From the NCBI RefSeq assembly GCF_011758565.1, contig NZ_JAAMOX010000001.1, positions 1,031,838 through 1,095,837 on the forward strand: 64,000 nucleotides of DNA, in the 5' to 3' direction. This DNA comes from Lysinibacter cavernae. GTDB lineage: Bacteria > Actinomycetota > Actinomycetes > Actinomycetales > Microbacteriaceae. The position numbers and the translations under genes are program-made. Of this stretch, positions 18,127 through 27,602 are shown piece by piece; position 1 is the first letter of the stretch; every line of letters starts with the position of its first letter. Under the pieces are notes generated by a model. It had not been told where the DNA came from and searched no databases. It saw nothing but the letters and a program-made list of their open reading frames with translations.

Positions 18127-18998
18127 TAAACTCCTAGATTCAGCAGGAACTCCATGCTCGATCGGACATCGGCGAGGGCCCCAGCGGCTTCTGACTCATC
18201 GTTGAGCACAGTATCTTGCTCCATCGTGTACCAGCCGCTGTAGCCAGCAGCTTCGAGGGTGCGCACGATGTTGCCAATGTTAGCGTCGCCGGTGCCAAGT
18301 GGGCAATACATCCCCTGCGTGACCGCGTCATAGTAGGTGATCTCGCCAGCCCGAACCCGATTGGCGAGGCTTTCCCGAACATCCTTTAGGTGGGTGTGGG
18401 TGATGCGGTCAGCATAGCCGTCGACCAGAATCTGAGGATCGGTGCCACCGATGAGCAGGTGCCCCGTATCAAGGCAAAGCCCGATGCTCGACCGTTCGAG
18501 TACCAACCTGACGTCATCGCCCGTTTCAATGATGGTGCCAACGTGTGGATGCAGTGTAGGCACGATGCCTGCGTCCACTGCTGCCTGCCGCGCCCGCTCG
18601 AGGTTACTGAACAGCGTCTGCCACTCGTCGTCGGTCAGTACTGGGCGCTCGTCGTATCCGTCGTCGCCGCTCGCCGCCGCGTACACAATCGTCGAGGCCC
18701 CAGCGCTCACGTGGGCAGCAAGCTCCGCGAGGATACCAGGCAGCGGGTCGTGATCGGCCTTATGGAAGATGACGGGCACAAACCCGCCAACCGCGTGCAT
18801 CCCGTGCTCGGCGAGCACCGTGGCGCGAGCGGCAGGGTCGACAGGGAGGAAGCCTTCTGGGCCAAACTCCGTGGCTAAAACGCCAAGCTCGCGCATCTGG
18901 TTGAGCACGGTTTCTGGGGCAAGCTGGAACCCCCAATTTGGCACTTCACAGACGCCCCATGAGATGGGCGCAGCGGCGATGCGTGAACTCACAGACAT
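18126..18998 (-). CDS. iolE: Myo-inosose-2 dehydratase IolE / TIM-barrel isomerase
   Basis: 290 residues of the AP-endonuclease-2 TIM-barrel superfamily. APISWGVCEVPNWG at the N-terminus and the metal ligands in LHPHVGTIIE, CLDTGHLLIGG and HTHLKDV fit IolE, which dehydrates 2-keto-myo-inositol to the diketone used by IolD. It lies between iolG and the second oxidoreductase, all on one strand. Confidence is reduced slightly because non-inositol isomerases share this fold. Confidence 0.88.
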   Translation of the reverse strand: MSVSSRIAAAPISWGVCEVPNWGFQLAPETVLNQMRELGVLATEFGPEGFLPVDPAARATVLAEHGMHAVGGFVPVIFHKADHDPLPGILAELAAHVSAGASTIVYAAASGDDGYDERPVLTDDEWQTLFSNLERARQAAVDAGIVPTLHPHVGTIIETGDDVRLVLERSSIGLCLDTGHLLIGGTDPQILVDGYADRITHTHLKDVRESLANRVRAGEITYYDAVTQGMYCPLGTGDANIGNIVRTLEAAGYSGWYTMEQDTVLNDESEAAGALADVRSSMEFLLNLGV

Positions 18999-19065
18999 AG
19001 TATTTTCGCTTTCGGTTTGGTGACGCGGGTCAGGTCAGAGACTGGATGTTGGCTTCATCGGCAGG

Positions 19066-20094
19066 TCAGAGCCCAAACTCCGAGAGTGCAACAACTCGCC
19101 CCTCGGATAGGCTGCGTTGCGCCGCAAGCGCACAGACAACGGCTTCACGGCCGTCTTCGAACGACGGACTCGGGGCAACGCCCGACGCGATCGACGTCAG
19201 GAAGTGCTGCAACTCGATCTGGTACGCGGCGGCGTATCGTTCAAGAAAGAAGTTCTGAATAGGATTCTTCACGTCGGTGGCGCTGGCCCCGTCAAACACA
19301 ACCGTCGTGTCTCGCTGGTTGCCAACGCGCAGCGAACCGAGCGAACCGAATGCCTCAAGCCGTTGGTCGTAGCCATACCCGCAGTGTCGAGAGTTGATGA
19401 TCTGGCACTGCACGCCTGCCGCGTTCGTCAGGATAAGCGAGGCAGAATCAACGTCGCCAACCGCGCGGGCGTCGTCGCTAAAGAGCGCGCTTCCCGTTGC
19501 ATACACCGATGTGATCTCGCCGAGGAAGAACCTCGCCATATCAAAGTCGTGAATGGTCATATCGCGGAACATCCCGCCTGAAACGGCAAGGTACTCTCCC
19601 GGAGGCGGCGTCGGGTCACGGCTGATGATCGTGAGCTGTTCAAGCTGCCCGATCTCCCCCGCTTCAACTCTGCGGTGCACTTCGGCAACGTTCGGGTCAA
19701 ACCGTCGGTTGAACCCAACCATCACGTGCTCAATGTCAGGACCGGCATCCGCCCTGGCTGCATCGATTACGTCGAGCTCAAGGTCGAGCGGTTTCTCGCA
19801 GAGGACCCGCTTCCCCGCCCTGACCGACTGCACCGTGAGGTCCATATGGGTTGGCGTCGATGACCCGACCAGCACAGCCTGCACGGCAGGGTCTGAAAGC
19901 ACGTCGTTGGGGTTATCGGTTGCCCGAGCCCCGTATTTCTGCGCGAGTTCGGTGGCCGCATCGAGCCGCGGGTCGCAGACCCAGAGCAGCGTTGAGCCAG
20001 GGTTGAGCGCAACGTTTGCCGCGTGGACCTGGCCGATACGGCCCGACCCAAAGATGCCAATGCCGACTGTAGCTGCTTCGGTGTATTCAGTCAT
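19066..20094 (-). CDS. iolG: Inositol 2-dehydrogenase IolG
   Basis: 342 residues. The N-terminal GIFGSGRIGQVHAANV binds NAD, CEKPLDLEL holds the catalytic Lys, and GGMFRDMTIHDFDMARFF is the active-site signature of inositol dehydrogenases (Asp and His). The enzyme oxidises myo-inositol to 2-keto-myo-inositol, the first step of the pathway. It follows iolD by 60 bp and precedes iolE by 67 bp. Confidence 0.94.
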   Translation of the reverse strand: MTEYTEAATVGIGIFGSGRIGQVHAANVALNPGSTLLWVCDPRLDAATELAQKYGARATDNPNDVLSDPAVQAVLVGSSTPTHMDLTVQSVRAGKRVLCEKPLDLELDVIDAARADAGPDIEHVMVGFNRRFDPNVAEVHRRVEAGEIGQLEQLTIISRDPTPPPGEYLAVSGGMFRDMTIHDFDMARFFLGEITSVYATGSALFSDDARAVGDVDSASLILTNAAGVQCQIINSRHCGYGYDQRLEAFGSLGSLRVGNQRDTTVVFDGASATDVKNPIQNFFLERYAAAYQIELQHFLTSIASGVAPSPSFEDGREAVVCALAAQRSLSEGRVVALSEFGL

Positions 20095-20154
20095 AGTGTG
20101 TGTTCTACCGCTTCGTTGTGGTTGATGGTCAATGCGTGCGTACTGCGTCGCTGG

Positions 20155-22065
20155 TTAGCCGAGCAGCGGGCGCTGGGCGGCCTGATTCGTTTCGTATCCG
20201 GCCCTCGCCTGCTGCGTGGAGTCAAGTTCTGAGACCTCGGCAACGGGAACATCCCACCAACCCTCACCGTCAGGGGCAAACAGGAGCGGGTCGGAGTTGA
20301 TGTGGATAAGCGTCGAGGTTGATGACGCTTTGGCCGTTGCAACCGCCGCAGACAGGTCGGCGATTGCGGTCTCAGAAGGCTCAATCTCGATAACATCGAG
20401 CCCGTAACTGCGAGCGTTTGCGGCGAGGTCAACGGGCAGCACGTCTCCGTCGTCAAAGGAGTGCGTGTGTTCGTCGTGCTCGAGGTACCGGTATTTGGTA
20501 CCAAACCGTTGCGAGCCGATGTCCTCCGAGAGGTGGCCGATCGAGGCATAGCCGTGGTTCTGGATGAGCACAACAATAATCTTGATGCCCTCGGCGACGG
20601 CCGTCACGAGTTCGGTATTGAGCATCAGATACGAGCCATCGCCGACCATGACGATCACGTCGCGGTCAGGGGCTGCCCGACGCACGCCGATGCCGCCAGC
20701 GATCTCGTAGCCCATACAGGAGAAGGCGTATTCGACGTGATAGCCGAGCGCGTCCTGCGGGCGCCAAAGCTTGTGCAGGTCGCCTGGCAGCGAGCCTGCA
20801 GCGCAGACAACAACGTCGCGCGGGTCGCTCGCCTGCTGGACCGCTCCAATGATTTCGGATTGGGCAGGCACCGGCCGACCAGAGGGCTCAAAGGCCGCCG
20901 TTACCGCGGCATCCCAGGCTTGCTTCTCTCGCGCGTTGCACTCCGCGTAGTCGGTTGAGACGCGGAAGCCGGCAAGCGCCTCGATAAGCTCGGTCAGCGC
21001 CTCGCGGGCATCCGCAATAATCGGAAGCTGGCTGCCGTGCTTATACGCGTCGAAGGACGCAATATTGATGTTGACAAACGTGACATCTGGGTTCTGGAAG
21101 GCCGTTCGGCTTGCGGTCGTGAAATCGCTGTAGCGTGTCCCAACGCCGATGATGACGTCGACCTCTGCTGCTGCCCTGTTGGCCGCCGTTGAACCGGTTG
21201 CACCAACCGCGCCAAGGTTTTGCGGGTGGTCCCAGTGCAACGAGCCGCCGCCGGCTTGTGTTGTGCCAACCACAATGCCGGTATCTTCAACCAGTTTGCG
21301 CAGCACATCTTCTGCGCCAGAGTAGAGCACTCCGCCGCCGGCAATGATCATGGGCGCCCGTGCGGCGCGGATGGCGGCAATCGCCCTGGCAAGCGGCTCG
21401 CGCTCAGGCAGCGGGCGGCGCAGGTGCCACTCACGGTCCTGCAAGAATTCGAGCGGAACGTCGAGTGCCTCCGCTTGCACGTCCTCTGGCAGCGCGATCG
21501 TGACGGCTCCGGTTTCGACGGGATCCGTGAGCACGCGCATGGCAGACAGGGCAGTCGAGAACAGCTTTTCTGGTCGATCGACGCGGTCAAAAAAGCGCGA
21601 AAGCGGACGGAACGCGTCGTTGACGGTTATCGAGGTGTCGTGCGGCAGCTCCATCTGTTGCAGCACCGGGTCGCTCACGCGAGTGGCAAAGGTGTCGCTC
21701 GGCAGTAGCAGAACGGGAAGCCTGTTGGTGGTCGCAAGCGCCGCGCCGGTCAGCATGTTCGCCGCGCCAGGACCAACGGATGCGGCGTTGGCGTAGGTTG
21801 CCCTCCGCCTGCGCATCCTGGCAAAACCAACCGATTCGTGCACCATGCCCTGCTCGTTGCGGGCTTGGTAGTAGGGCATCGCCGCGGGGTCGGTCACCGA
21901 AAGCTGCTTGAGCGCCTGCCCGATGCCGGCGACGTTGCCGTGGCCAAAAATACCAAAGGTGCCCGGAATCGTCCGTTCGCGAAGATCCCCGTCAACCGTG
22001 TACTGGTGCGAGAGAAACTCGACGAGCGCCTGGCTCACGGTCATCCGGCGGGTGCTGCTGGTCAC
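20155..22065 (-). CDS. iolD: 3D-(3,5/4)-trihydroxycyclohexane-1,2-dione hydrolase IolD
   Basis: 636 residues from the GTG at 22065, chosen because GAAGGAG lies 7 nt upstream and because the GTGA overlaps the iolB stop; the open frame to 22203 overlaps iolB further and is unlikely. A thiamine-diphosphate enzyme of the acetolactate synthase fold: GHGNVAGIGQAL (about 30), AGGGVLYSG in the middle domain, and the C-terminal MVGDGSYLMLN that holds Mg and ThDP. It opens the inosose ring to 5-deoxy-glucuronate. It depends on the cofactor made by the thiamine locus in this window. Confidence 0.95.
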   Translation of the reverse strand: MTSSTRRMTVSQALVEFLSHQYTVDGDLRERTIPGTFGIFGHGNVAGIGQALKQLSVTDPAAMPYYQARNEQGMVHESVGFARMRRRRATYANAASVGPGAANMLTGAALATTNRLPVLLLPSDTFATRVSDPVLQQMELPHDTSITVNDAFRPLSRFFDRVDRPEKLFSTALSAMRVLTDPVETGAVTIALPEDVQAEALDVPLEFLQDREWHLRRPLPEREPLARAIAAIRAARAPMIIAGGGVLYSGAEDVLRKLVEDTGIVVGTTQAGGGSLHWDHPQNLGAVGATGSTAANRAAAEVDVIIGVGTRYSDFTTASRTAFQNPDVTFVNINIASFDAYKHGSQLPIIADAREALTELIEALAGFRVSTDYAECNAREKQAWDAAVTAAFEPSGRPVPAQSEIIGAVQQASDPRDVVVCAAGSLPGDLHKLWRPQDALGYHVEYAFSCMGYEIAGGIGVRRAAPDRDVIVMVGDGSYLMLNTELVTAVAEGIKIIVVLIQNHGYASIGHLSEDIGSQRFGTKYRYLEHDEHTHSFDDGDVLPVDLAANARSYGLDVIEIEPSETAIADLSAAVATAKASSTSTLIHINSDPLLFAPDGEGWWDVPVAEVSELDSTQQARAGYETNQAAQRPLLG

Positions 22066-23024
22066 GAGTGTGCTCCTTCGGTAGAGGATGATGCTGGCTG
22101 CGTAGCCGCACTGTTTGGCAGGTATGGCAACCGAGGGTCGACAGCTTGGCCTTCCCACGTCGTGCGAATCCAGCCGTGTGCTGGGTCGTCGGTGATATTC
22201 CAAACCCGCTCGGGGTCGGGGCCGGCCATCACGTTGAGGTAGTACAGGTCGTAGCCGGGAGCCGCGACTGCGGGACCGTGGTAGCCAAATGGCACAAGAG
22301 CGACGTCCCCAGTGCGGACCTGCGCGTTGATGTCAATCGCGCCGGCTGGTGAGCTATAGGTGCTGAACATGCCAAACGGTTTGGCCTCAGCGGGCGCATC
22401 AACGCCGCGAGAGACCTCCGACTCGAAGTAGTAGATCTCTTCAAGCGACGACTCTACGCCGGTGATGCTCTCGTCGTGCTTATGCGCGGGGAACGACGAC
22501 CAGTTCTCGGCCGGCGTCACAACCTCACACACAATAAACCGGTCGGCGGCGAGGTTGGCAGGGGTGCCAAAGTTATGTACCTGGCGACTTGAGCGTCCGG
22601 CACCTCGCAGTTCGACGGCAACATCCTGAGCCTGCACGTAGGTGGTTGGATACGAGGTGGATGCTGGGGCCTCTGCAACCGCAAAACGCCCGGCACCCCG
22701 CACACCCTGCACGCTGACCGAGGCCTCGGTGCCAACGTACAGCACGTCTGTCGGGCCATCGAAGACCGACGTCCTCCCGTTCAGCGTGAAGGATGACGTG
22801 CCTGATGGCTCCGTCACCAGCACGGTAAACGAGCCGGCAAGCGGCACGATCAGGCGCTCGACCGAGGCCTCCGCGTTGGCTTCGAGGGCGAGCGATGCTC
22901 CACCAGCAAGCGTCGCCACCCTCAGCCCCGTGTGTTTCCACCCGGGAAGGTCAGACCCGACGACGGTTTCCCAGCCGTCTCGCGCGAGAGTGCCGCGCTC
23001 AAACATCCAGCGTTGGTCGGTCAC
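22062..23024 (-). CDS. iolB: 5-deoxy-glucuronate isomerase IolB
   Basis: 320 residues, a two-cupin enzyme that isomerises 5-deoxy-D-glucuronate to 2-deoxy-5-keto-D-gluconate. Seen are the metal-site SFPAHKHDESITGVESSLEEIYYF (about 178-201, His and Glu ligands) and the FGYHGPAVAAPGYDLYYLNVMAGP segment, typical of IolB. The start is a GTG. It lies between iolA and iolD. Confidence 0.94.
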   Translation of the reverse strand: MTDQRWMFERGTLARDGWETVVGSDLPGWKHTGLRVATLAGGASLALEANAEASVERLIVPLAGSFTVLVTEPSGTSSFTLNGRTSVFDGPTDVLYVGTEASVSVQGVRGAGRFAVAEAPASTSYPTTYVQAQDVAVELRGAGRSSRQVHNFGTPANLAADRFIVCEVVTPAENWSSFPAHKHDESITGVESSLEEIYYFESEVSRGVDAPAEAKPFGMFSTYSSPAGAIDINAQVRTGDVALVPFGYHGPAVAAPGYDLYYLNVMAGPDPERVWNITDDPAHGWIRTTWEGQAVDPRLPYLPNSAATQPASSSTEGAHS

Positions 23025-23065
23025 GTGTTGCCTCCTTGCCCGTGCGGGCGCTCGGTGCTGCCAGG

Positions 23066-24571
23066 TTAGTCGTTTTCGGGAAAGCCGAGGTTGATTCCGC
23101 CGTGGCTCGGGTCAAGCCACCGAGACGTAATGGCCTTGACCTGCGTGTAGAAGCGAACTCCCTCTGCGCCGTGCGCTTTGGTGTCGCCAAACAGCGAGTC
23201 CTTCCAGCCGCCGAAGGAGAACGTGGCTACCGGAACCGGCAGCGGCACGTTGATACCGACCATGCCAACCTGAATCTCATTCTGGAACCGCCGAGCGGCT
23301 CCCCCGTCGTTGGTGAAGATTGCCGTGCCGTTCCCAAATGCCCCGCTGTTGATGAGGTCGACTCCATCACCAAAGGATTTCACCCTGACAACCGAAAGCA
23401 CCGGCCCGAAGATTTCTTCGGTGTAGACGCGCGAAGACGTTGGCACGTTGTCAAGCAGGGTCGGCCCGAGCCAGAACCCGTTTGCATCGCCATCGGGGGT
23501 TACGCCTCGCCCGTCAACGACGACGGTCGCACCATCGGCGGCGGCGATATCGATGTAGCTCGCAACCTTGTCGCGGTGCTGCTCGGTCACGAGTGGGCCC
23601 ATGTCGCACGAGCGGCGGCCGTCGCCAGTGACGAGTCCAGTCATGCGCTCCGTGATCTTCTGGATAAGCTCGTCGGCTACCGGTTCAACGGCAACGATCA
23701 CGCTGATCGCCATGCAGCGCTCACCAGCGGACCCGAAGCCCGCGTTGATGGCAGAGTCGGCGACAAGGTCGAGGTCGGCATCCGGAAGCACAAGCATATG
23801 GTTCTTCGCACCGCCGAGGGCCTGAACGCGTTTGCCGTTGGCCGTACCCGTTGCGTACACGTACTGGGCGATTGGCGTCGAGCCGACAAACGAGAGCGCC
23901 TTCACGTCTGGGTGGGTGAGCAGGCCGTCAACGGCCTCCTTGTCGCCGTTCAACACGGTAAATACGCCGTCTGGCAGGCCTGCTTCTTTCCAGAGTTCCG
24001 CCATCCAAATCGCAGCGGTTGGGTCTTTCTCGCTCGGCTTCAGCACCACCGTGTTACCCGCAGCAATGGCGATGGGGAAAAACCACATGGGAACCATGGC
24101 CGGGAAGTTGAAAGGGCTGATGATGCCAACAACGCCGAGCGGCTGGCGGGTTGAGTACACGTCGATGCCGGAAGAAACCTGCTCGGAGTACTCGCCTTTG
24201 AGGTGGTGCGAAAGCCCACAGGCGAACTCAACAACCTCTTGTCCGCGACTGATCTCGCCGAGCGCATCCGAAACGACCTTGCCATGCTCAGCCGTGATGA
24301 TTTCGGCCAGTTCGCCCTTGCGCTCGTTGAGCAGCTCTCTGAACCGGAACAGTACCGTCTGGCGCTTCGCGAGCGACAGGTTGCTCCATGCGGGGAACGC
24401 GGCCTGTGCAGAAGCGACGGCAGCGTTGATCTCGTCCTGGTTGGCGAGGGCAAGGTTCTTGGTCACAATCCCGAGTGCTGGGTCGTATACGGGCGACGTG
24501 CGTCCGCTGTTGGATTCGACGTTGGCACCGTTAATCCAGTGTCCAACGGTAGGAAGGCTCTGCGTGCTCAT
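23066..24571 (-). CDS. iolA: Methylmalonate-semialdehyde dehydrogenase (acylating) IolA/MmsA
   Basis: 501 residues of the aldehyde dehydrogenase family. Visible are ISPFNFPAMVPMWFFPIAI, the NAD-site FVGSTPIAQYVY, and the catalytic Cys in SAGERCMAIS (about 280), which matches the acylating MmsA/IolA group. It converts malonate semialdehyde, the last pathway product, to acetyl-CoA. It lies between the aldolase and iolB in the operon. Confidence 0.94.
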   Translation of the reverse strand: MSTQSLPTVGHWINGANVESNSGRTSPVYDPALGIVTKNLALANQDEINAAVASAQAAFPAWSNLSLAKRQTVLFRFRELLNERKGELAEIITAEHGKVVSDALGEISRGQEVVEFACGLSHHLKGEYSEQVSSGIDVYSTRQPLGVVGIISPFNFPAMVPMWFFPIAIAAGNTVVLKPSEKDPTAAIWMAELWKEAGLPDGVFTVLNGDKEAVDGLLTHPDVKALSFVGSTPIAQYVYATGTANGKRVQALGGAKNHMLVLPDADLDLVADSAINAGFGSAGERCMAISVIVAVEPVADELIQKITERMTGLVTGDGRRSCDMGPLVTEQHRDKVASYIDIAAADGATVVVDGRGVTPDGDANGFWLGPTLLDNVPTSSRVYTEEIFGPVLSVVRVKSFGDGVDLINSGAFGNGTAIFTNDGGAARRFQNEIQVGMVGINVPLPVPVATFSFGGWKDSLFGDTKAHGAEGVRFYTQVKAITSRWLDPSHGGINLGFPEND

Positions 24572-24591
24572 AATGGCTTCTTTCGTTCGTT

Positions 24592-25497
24592 CTAGCGTGT
24601 GTGGACGAGCTTGGCTGCGGTATCAACCGCTGCGCTCACGTCGTTGTCGTGTGGGTACAGGAGCGTGCGGCCGACGACGAGGCCGTGCACCCCTGGCAAG
24701 GCAAGGGCATGCTCCCAGCTCGCGTACACATCGTCGGGGGCTCCGCTGGGGTCGCCGCCAAGCAGCAGGGTTGGAAGCGTAGTAGCCTCCATGACCCGCT
24801 CCATATTGGCCACGACGGGGAGTTTCATCCAGGAGTAAGCGGAAGATGCGCCAAGCCCTGACGCAATGGCGATCGACTCGATCACGGCGTCAGTGCTCAG
24901 GTCGTTGCTGATCACACCGTCACTCCAGCGGCTGCGAAACGGCTCAAGCATAATCGGGAGCTGTGCCCCAGCGGCAGCGGTGACGGCGCGGGCAGTTTCT
25001 TCAAGGGTTCGAACCGTTGCGTTGTCCTCGTGGCAAATGCGAACGAGGAGCTTGGCAAAGTCGAGCCCGCTGTCAACGATGGAGGGAACGTCATAGGCCG
25101 TGTAACGGTCATCGATCTCGAAGGTTGACCCTCGAAGGCCTCCCCTGTTCATCGAGCCAACCACGATCTTGTCGTCGAGCACACCGAGCAGCGCCAGGTC
25201 TTCGATGATGTCCGGCGTGCCAAGGACACCGTCAACGCCTGGCCTGCTGAGCGCAAGCGCAAGCCGGTCGAGCAGGTCGTATCGGTTGGCCATCGCCATG
25301 CCGTTGCTTCCCACTCCGAGCGCACCGCGTGCGGGATGATCGGCTGCAACGATAAACAGCCGGTTGTCGTCACGGAGCAGTTCTCGCCGCTTTCGCTTGG
25401 CGAGGATGCTGCCGATAGCGTCTGGATGCTGCGCCCGCGTCTGTCTGAGGCGCTCGGCCGCATCCATATCGAGCGGCGCTTTCTGGAACGTGGTCAT
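24592..25497 (-). CDS. Cgl0158-type aldolase, probable 2-deoxy-5-keto-gluconate-6-phosphate aldolase
   Basis: 301 residues. A beta/alpha barrel of the DeoC/LacD-like group, with FIVAADHPARGALGV, SGLDFAKLLVRI (candidate Schiff-base Lys), PIMLEPF and TLLLGGDPSG. It resembles the Cgl0158-type protein found in actinobacterial iol clusters, which substitutes for IolJ in splitting 5-dehydro-2-deoxygluconate 6-phosphate. The ATG overlaps the iolC stop (ATGA), so kinase and aldolase are coupled. The function is inferred from family and position. Confidence 0.85.
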   Translation of the reverse strand: MTTFQKAPLDMDAAERLRQTRAQHPDAIGSILAKRKRRELLRDDNRLFIVAADHPARGALGVGSNGMAMANRYDLLDRLALALSRPGVDGVLGTPDIIEDLALLGVLDDKIVVGSMNRGGLRGSTFEIDDRYTAYDVPSIVDSGLDFAKLLVRICHEDNATVRTLEETARAVTAAAGAQLPIMLEPFRSRWSDGVISNDLSTDAVIESIAIASGLGASSAYSWMKLPVVANMERVMEATTLPTLLLGGDPSGAPDDVYASWEHALALPGVHGLVVGRTLLYPHDNDVSAAVDTAAKLVHTR

Positions 25498-26453
25498 CGA
25501 TCAATCCTTTCGAGAACCTCGTTAACCTCGGCGGTGCGAGGCATCGCCGTTGAGCATTCGAGGCGGCCGGCGACCAGCGCGCCGGCGATGTTTGAAAATC
25601 GGAGCGTGTCTTCGAGCGACCATCCGGAAAGGAGACCGTGGCAGAGTGCACCACCGAAGCTATCGCCCGCTCCAAGCCCATTGACGACGTCAACGAAGTA
25701 GGGCGGAACTTCGACCGTTTCCGTCGCCGTCTTGGCAAGAACACCCTTTGGCCCTTGCTTGACGATGGCAAGCTTCACCCCGCGCTCGAGGAGCGCGTCA
25801 GCGGCCCGCAGCGGCTCGGTCTCCCCCACCGCAATTTCGCATTCTTCCCTATTGCCAACCGCAACGGTCACGTGTTCTAGTGCGCGCCCCACCTCTGCGG
25901 TCGCTGTTGCTGGAGAATCCCAGAACATCGGCCGGTAGTCGAGGTCGAGCACGGTGAACTCGGCCCGCTGGCGTGCGTTCCAGGCGGCGTGATGAGCTGA
26001 CCTGCTGGTTTCGTGGCTGAGGCCCGTGACGGTTGCCCAGAAGATGCGCGCGTTGGCGATGGCGTCGAGGTCAAGCTGATCGGCCTCGATGAGCAGGTCG
26101 GGCGCGACCGGCTCGCGGTAGAAGTAGAGCGGGAAATCGTCTGGCGGGAAGATTTCGCAGAACGTCACGGGCGTGTTGAGCCCTTCAACCACGCTCACCC
26201 AGCGGTTGTCAACGCCGAGTCGATCGATCTCACGGCTGATGTACCGCCCAAACGGATCGTTGCCCGTGCGGGTTATCACGGCGGTGCGGCGCTCGTGCTG
26301 CGCTGCTGCGACGGCCACGTTGGTGGCGCTCCCGCCAAGGAATTTGCCAAAGGATGTGACGTCTTCAAGGCCAACGCCGGTTTGGACCGGGTAGATATCT
26401 ACCCCGACCCGACCGATGGTCACAAGATCAAATGGCTGCAACGACTCCGTCAC
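25494..26453 (-). CDS. iolC: 5-dehydro-2-deoxygluconokinase IolC
   Basis: 319 residues, a PfkB/ribokinase-fold kinase. The N-terminal IGRVGVDIYP and GGSATNVAVAAA match IolC, and the C-terminal NGLGAGDSFGGAL (about 256-268) holds the catalytic Asp. It phosphorylates 2-deoxy-5-keto-gluconate. It is the first gene of the operon. The GTG at 26453 has AAGGAG 6 nt upstream, and the promoter is directly in front. Confidence 0.94.
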   Translation of the reverse strand: MTESLQPFDLVTIGRVGVDIYPVQTGVGLEDVTSFGKFLGGSATNVAVAAAQHERRTAVITRTGNDPFGRYISREIDRLGVDNRWVSVVEGLNTPVTFCEIFPPDDFPLYFYREPVAPDLLIEADQLDLDAIANARIFWATVTGLSHETSRSAHHAAWNARQRAEFTVLDLDYRPMFWDSPATATAEVGRALEHVTVAVGNREECEIAVGETEPLRAADALLERGVKLAIVKQGPKGVLAKTATETVEVPPYFVDVVNGLGAGDSFGGALCHGLLSGWSLEDTLRFSNIAGALVAGRLECSTAMPRTAEVNEVLERIDR

Positions 26454-26465
26454 GGCGAACTCCTT

Positions 26466-26522
26466 CGTATTGATTCGTTCAATACGGTTAGCCTACAGCC
26501 TCGAAGCTACTTTGTCATGACA
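26466..26522 (-). promoter_or_regulatory. iol operon promoter with two dyad operators
   Basis: Minus strand -35 ATGACA (26518-26513), a 17-bp spacer and -10 TAGGCT (26495-26490). TGTCATGACA (26513-26522), a perfect 10-bp palindrome, covers the -35 and fits the consensus I recall for the corynebacterial IolR box. A second dyad, CGTATTGA-TTCGT-TCAATACG (26466-26486), lies over the expected transcription start, 13 nt before the iolC GTG. Two repressor sites are likely. No regulator gene of the GntR type lies in the window. Confidence 0.75.
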
Positions 26523-26681
26523 TACTCACATTAAAATTATGCGATGGTGCCAACACGCAGCCGAGGTCGACGCACAGACGCACAACACGCGGCAACGCAC
26601 GGAAGACAGACAAACAATCCCCGCCCCACCAACGCCTATTCGCGCATGAGGTTCGAGGCATCAGCTCACGGCAGTTGGCTG

Positions 26682-27602
26682 TTACTGCGCGCGCAACACG
26701 TCAAGCGCGTGCTGCAGATCCGCGGGATACTCACTGCGGTAGGTGACCCATTCGTTGGTGCCAGGATGGGTAAATGACAGCTCTTTTGCGTGCAACCACT
26801 GCCGTTCAAGGCCAAGCTTTGCCGAAAGCGTCGGGTCAGCACCGTACATTGCATCGCCAACACAGGGATGCCGCTGGGCCGCCATGTGCACACGAATCTG
26901 GTGCGTGCGGCCGGTCTCAAGGTGAATCTCGAGCATCGTGGCATACGGAAACGCCTCAAGCGTCTCGTAGTGTGTCACCGAATGTTTGCCATCTTGGGTC
27001 ACCGCAAATTTCCATTCGGAACCGGGATGCCGCCCAATAGGAGCGTCGATAGTCCCAGCAAATGGGTCAGGATGCCCCTGCACAATGGCGTGGTATACCT
27101 TCTCGACCGTGCGGTCGCGGAACGCGCGCTTCAACAGCGAATACGCTTTTTCGCTTTTCGCGACGACCATAAGACCACTCGTACCAACGTCAAGGCGTTG
27201 CACAATTCCGGCGCGCTCTTGGGCGCCAGATGTTGCGATGGTGTAGCCAGCTGCCGCGAGGGCACCGAGCACGGTTGGACCCGACCATCCGATAGCCGGA
27301 TGCGCAGCAATACCAACCGGCTTATCAATCACCACAAGATCGTCGTCATCGTGGATGATCTTAAAGTCTTCAACCTCAACCGGCACAATCTTCGGACCCT
27401 CTTTTGGCGTCCAACTCACGTCGATGTGCGACCCAGCTTGGAGTCGGTCTGACTTCGACGCAACGCTGCCGTCAACCAGCACGCCACCTTCGGCGAGCAC
27501 CTCTGCGGCAAAACTGCGAGAGAACCCAAGGAGCTTCGCCAGCGCGGCATCAACCCTGACACCTTCGAGGCCGTCAGGAACGTACAGGGCCCTACTCTCC
27601 AC
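26682..27602 (-). CDS. rluD: RluA/RluD family 23S rRNA pseudouridine synthase
   Basis: 306 residues from a GTG at 27602, which overlaps the end of lspA by 11 nt; the frame stays open to 27677 but that part lies inside lspA. An S4 domain (about 15-75, [17 protein letters not shown]) is followed by the RluA catalytic domain with HRLD-equivalent [16 protein letters not shown] (catalytic Asp) and GRTHQIRVH. It modifies the large-subunit rRNA, as RluD does. Last gene of the division block, coupled to lspA as is common. Confidence 0.92.
   Translation of the reverse strand: MESRALYVPDGLEGVRVDAALAKLLGFSRSFAAEVLAEGGVLVDGSVASKSDRLQAGSHIDVSWTPKEGPKIVPVEVEDFKIIHDDDDLVVIDKPVGIAAHPAIGWSGPTVLGALAAAGYTIATSGAQERAGIVQRLDVGTSGLMVVAKSEKAYSLLKRAFRDRTVEKVYHAIVQGHPDPFAGTIDAPIGRHPGSEWKFAVTQDGKHSVTHYETLEAFPYATMLEIHLETGRTHQIRVHMAAQRHPCVGDAMYGADPTLSAKLGLERQWLHAKELSFTHPGTNEWVTYRSEYPADLQHALDVLRAQ

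Noticed and set aside
26544-26777. 77-codon frame between iolC and rluD
   Set aside because: Atypical composition, no ribosome site, runs into the 3' end of rluD.
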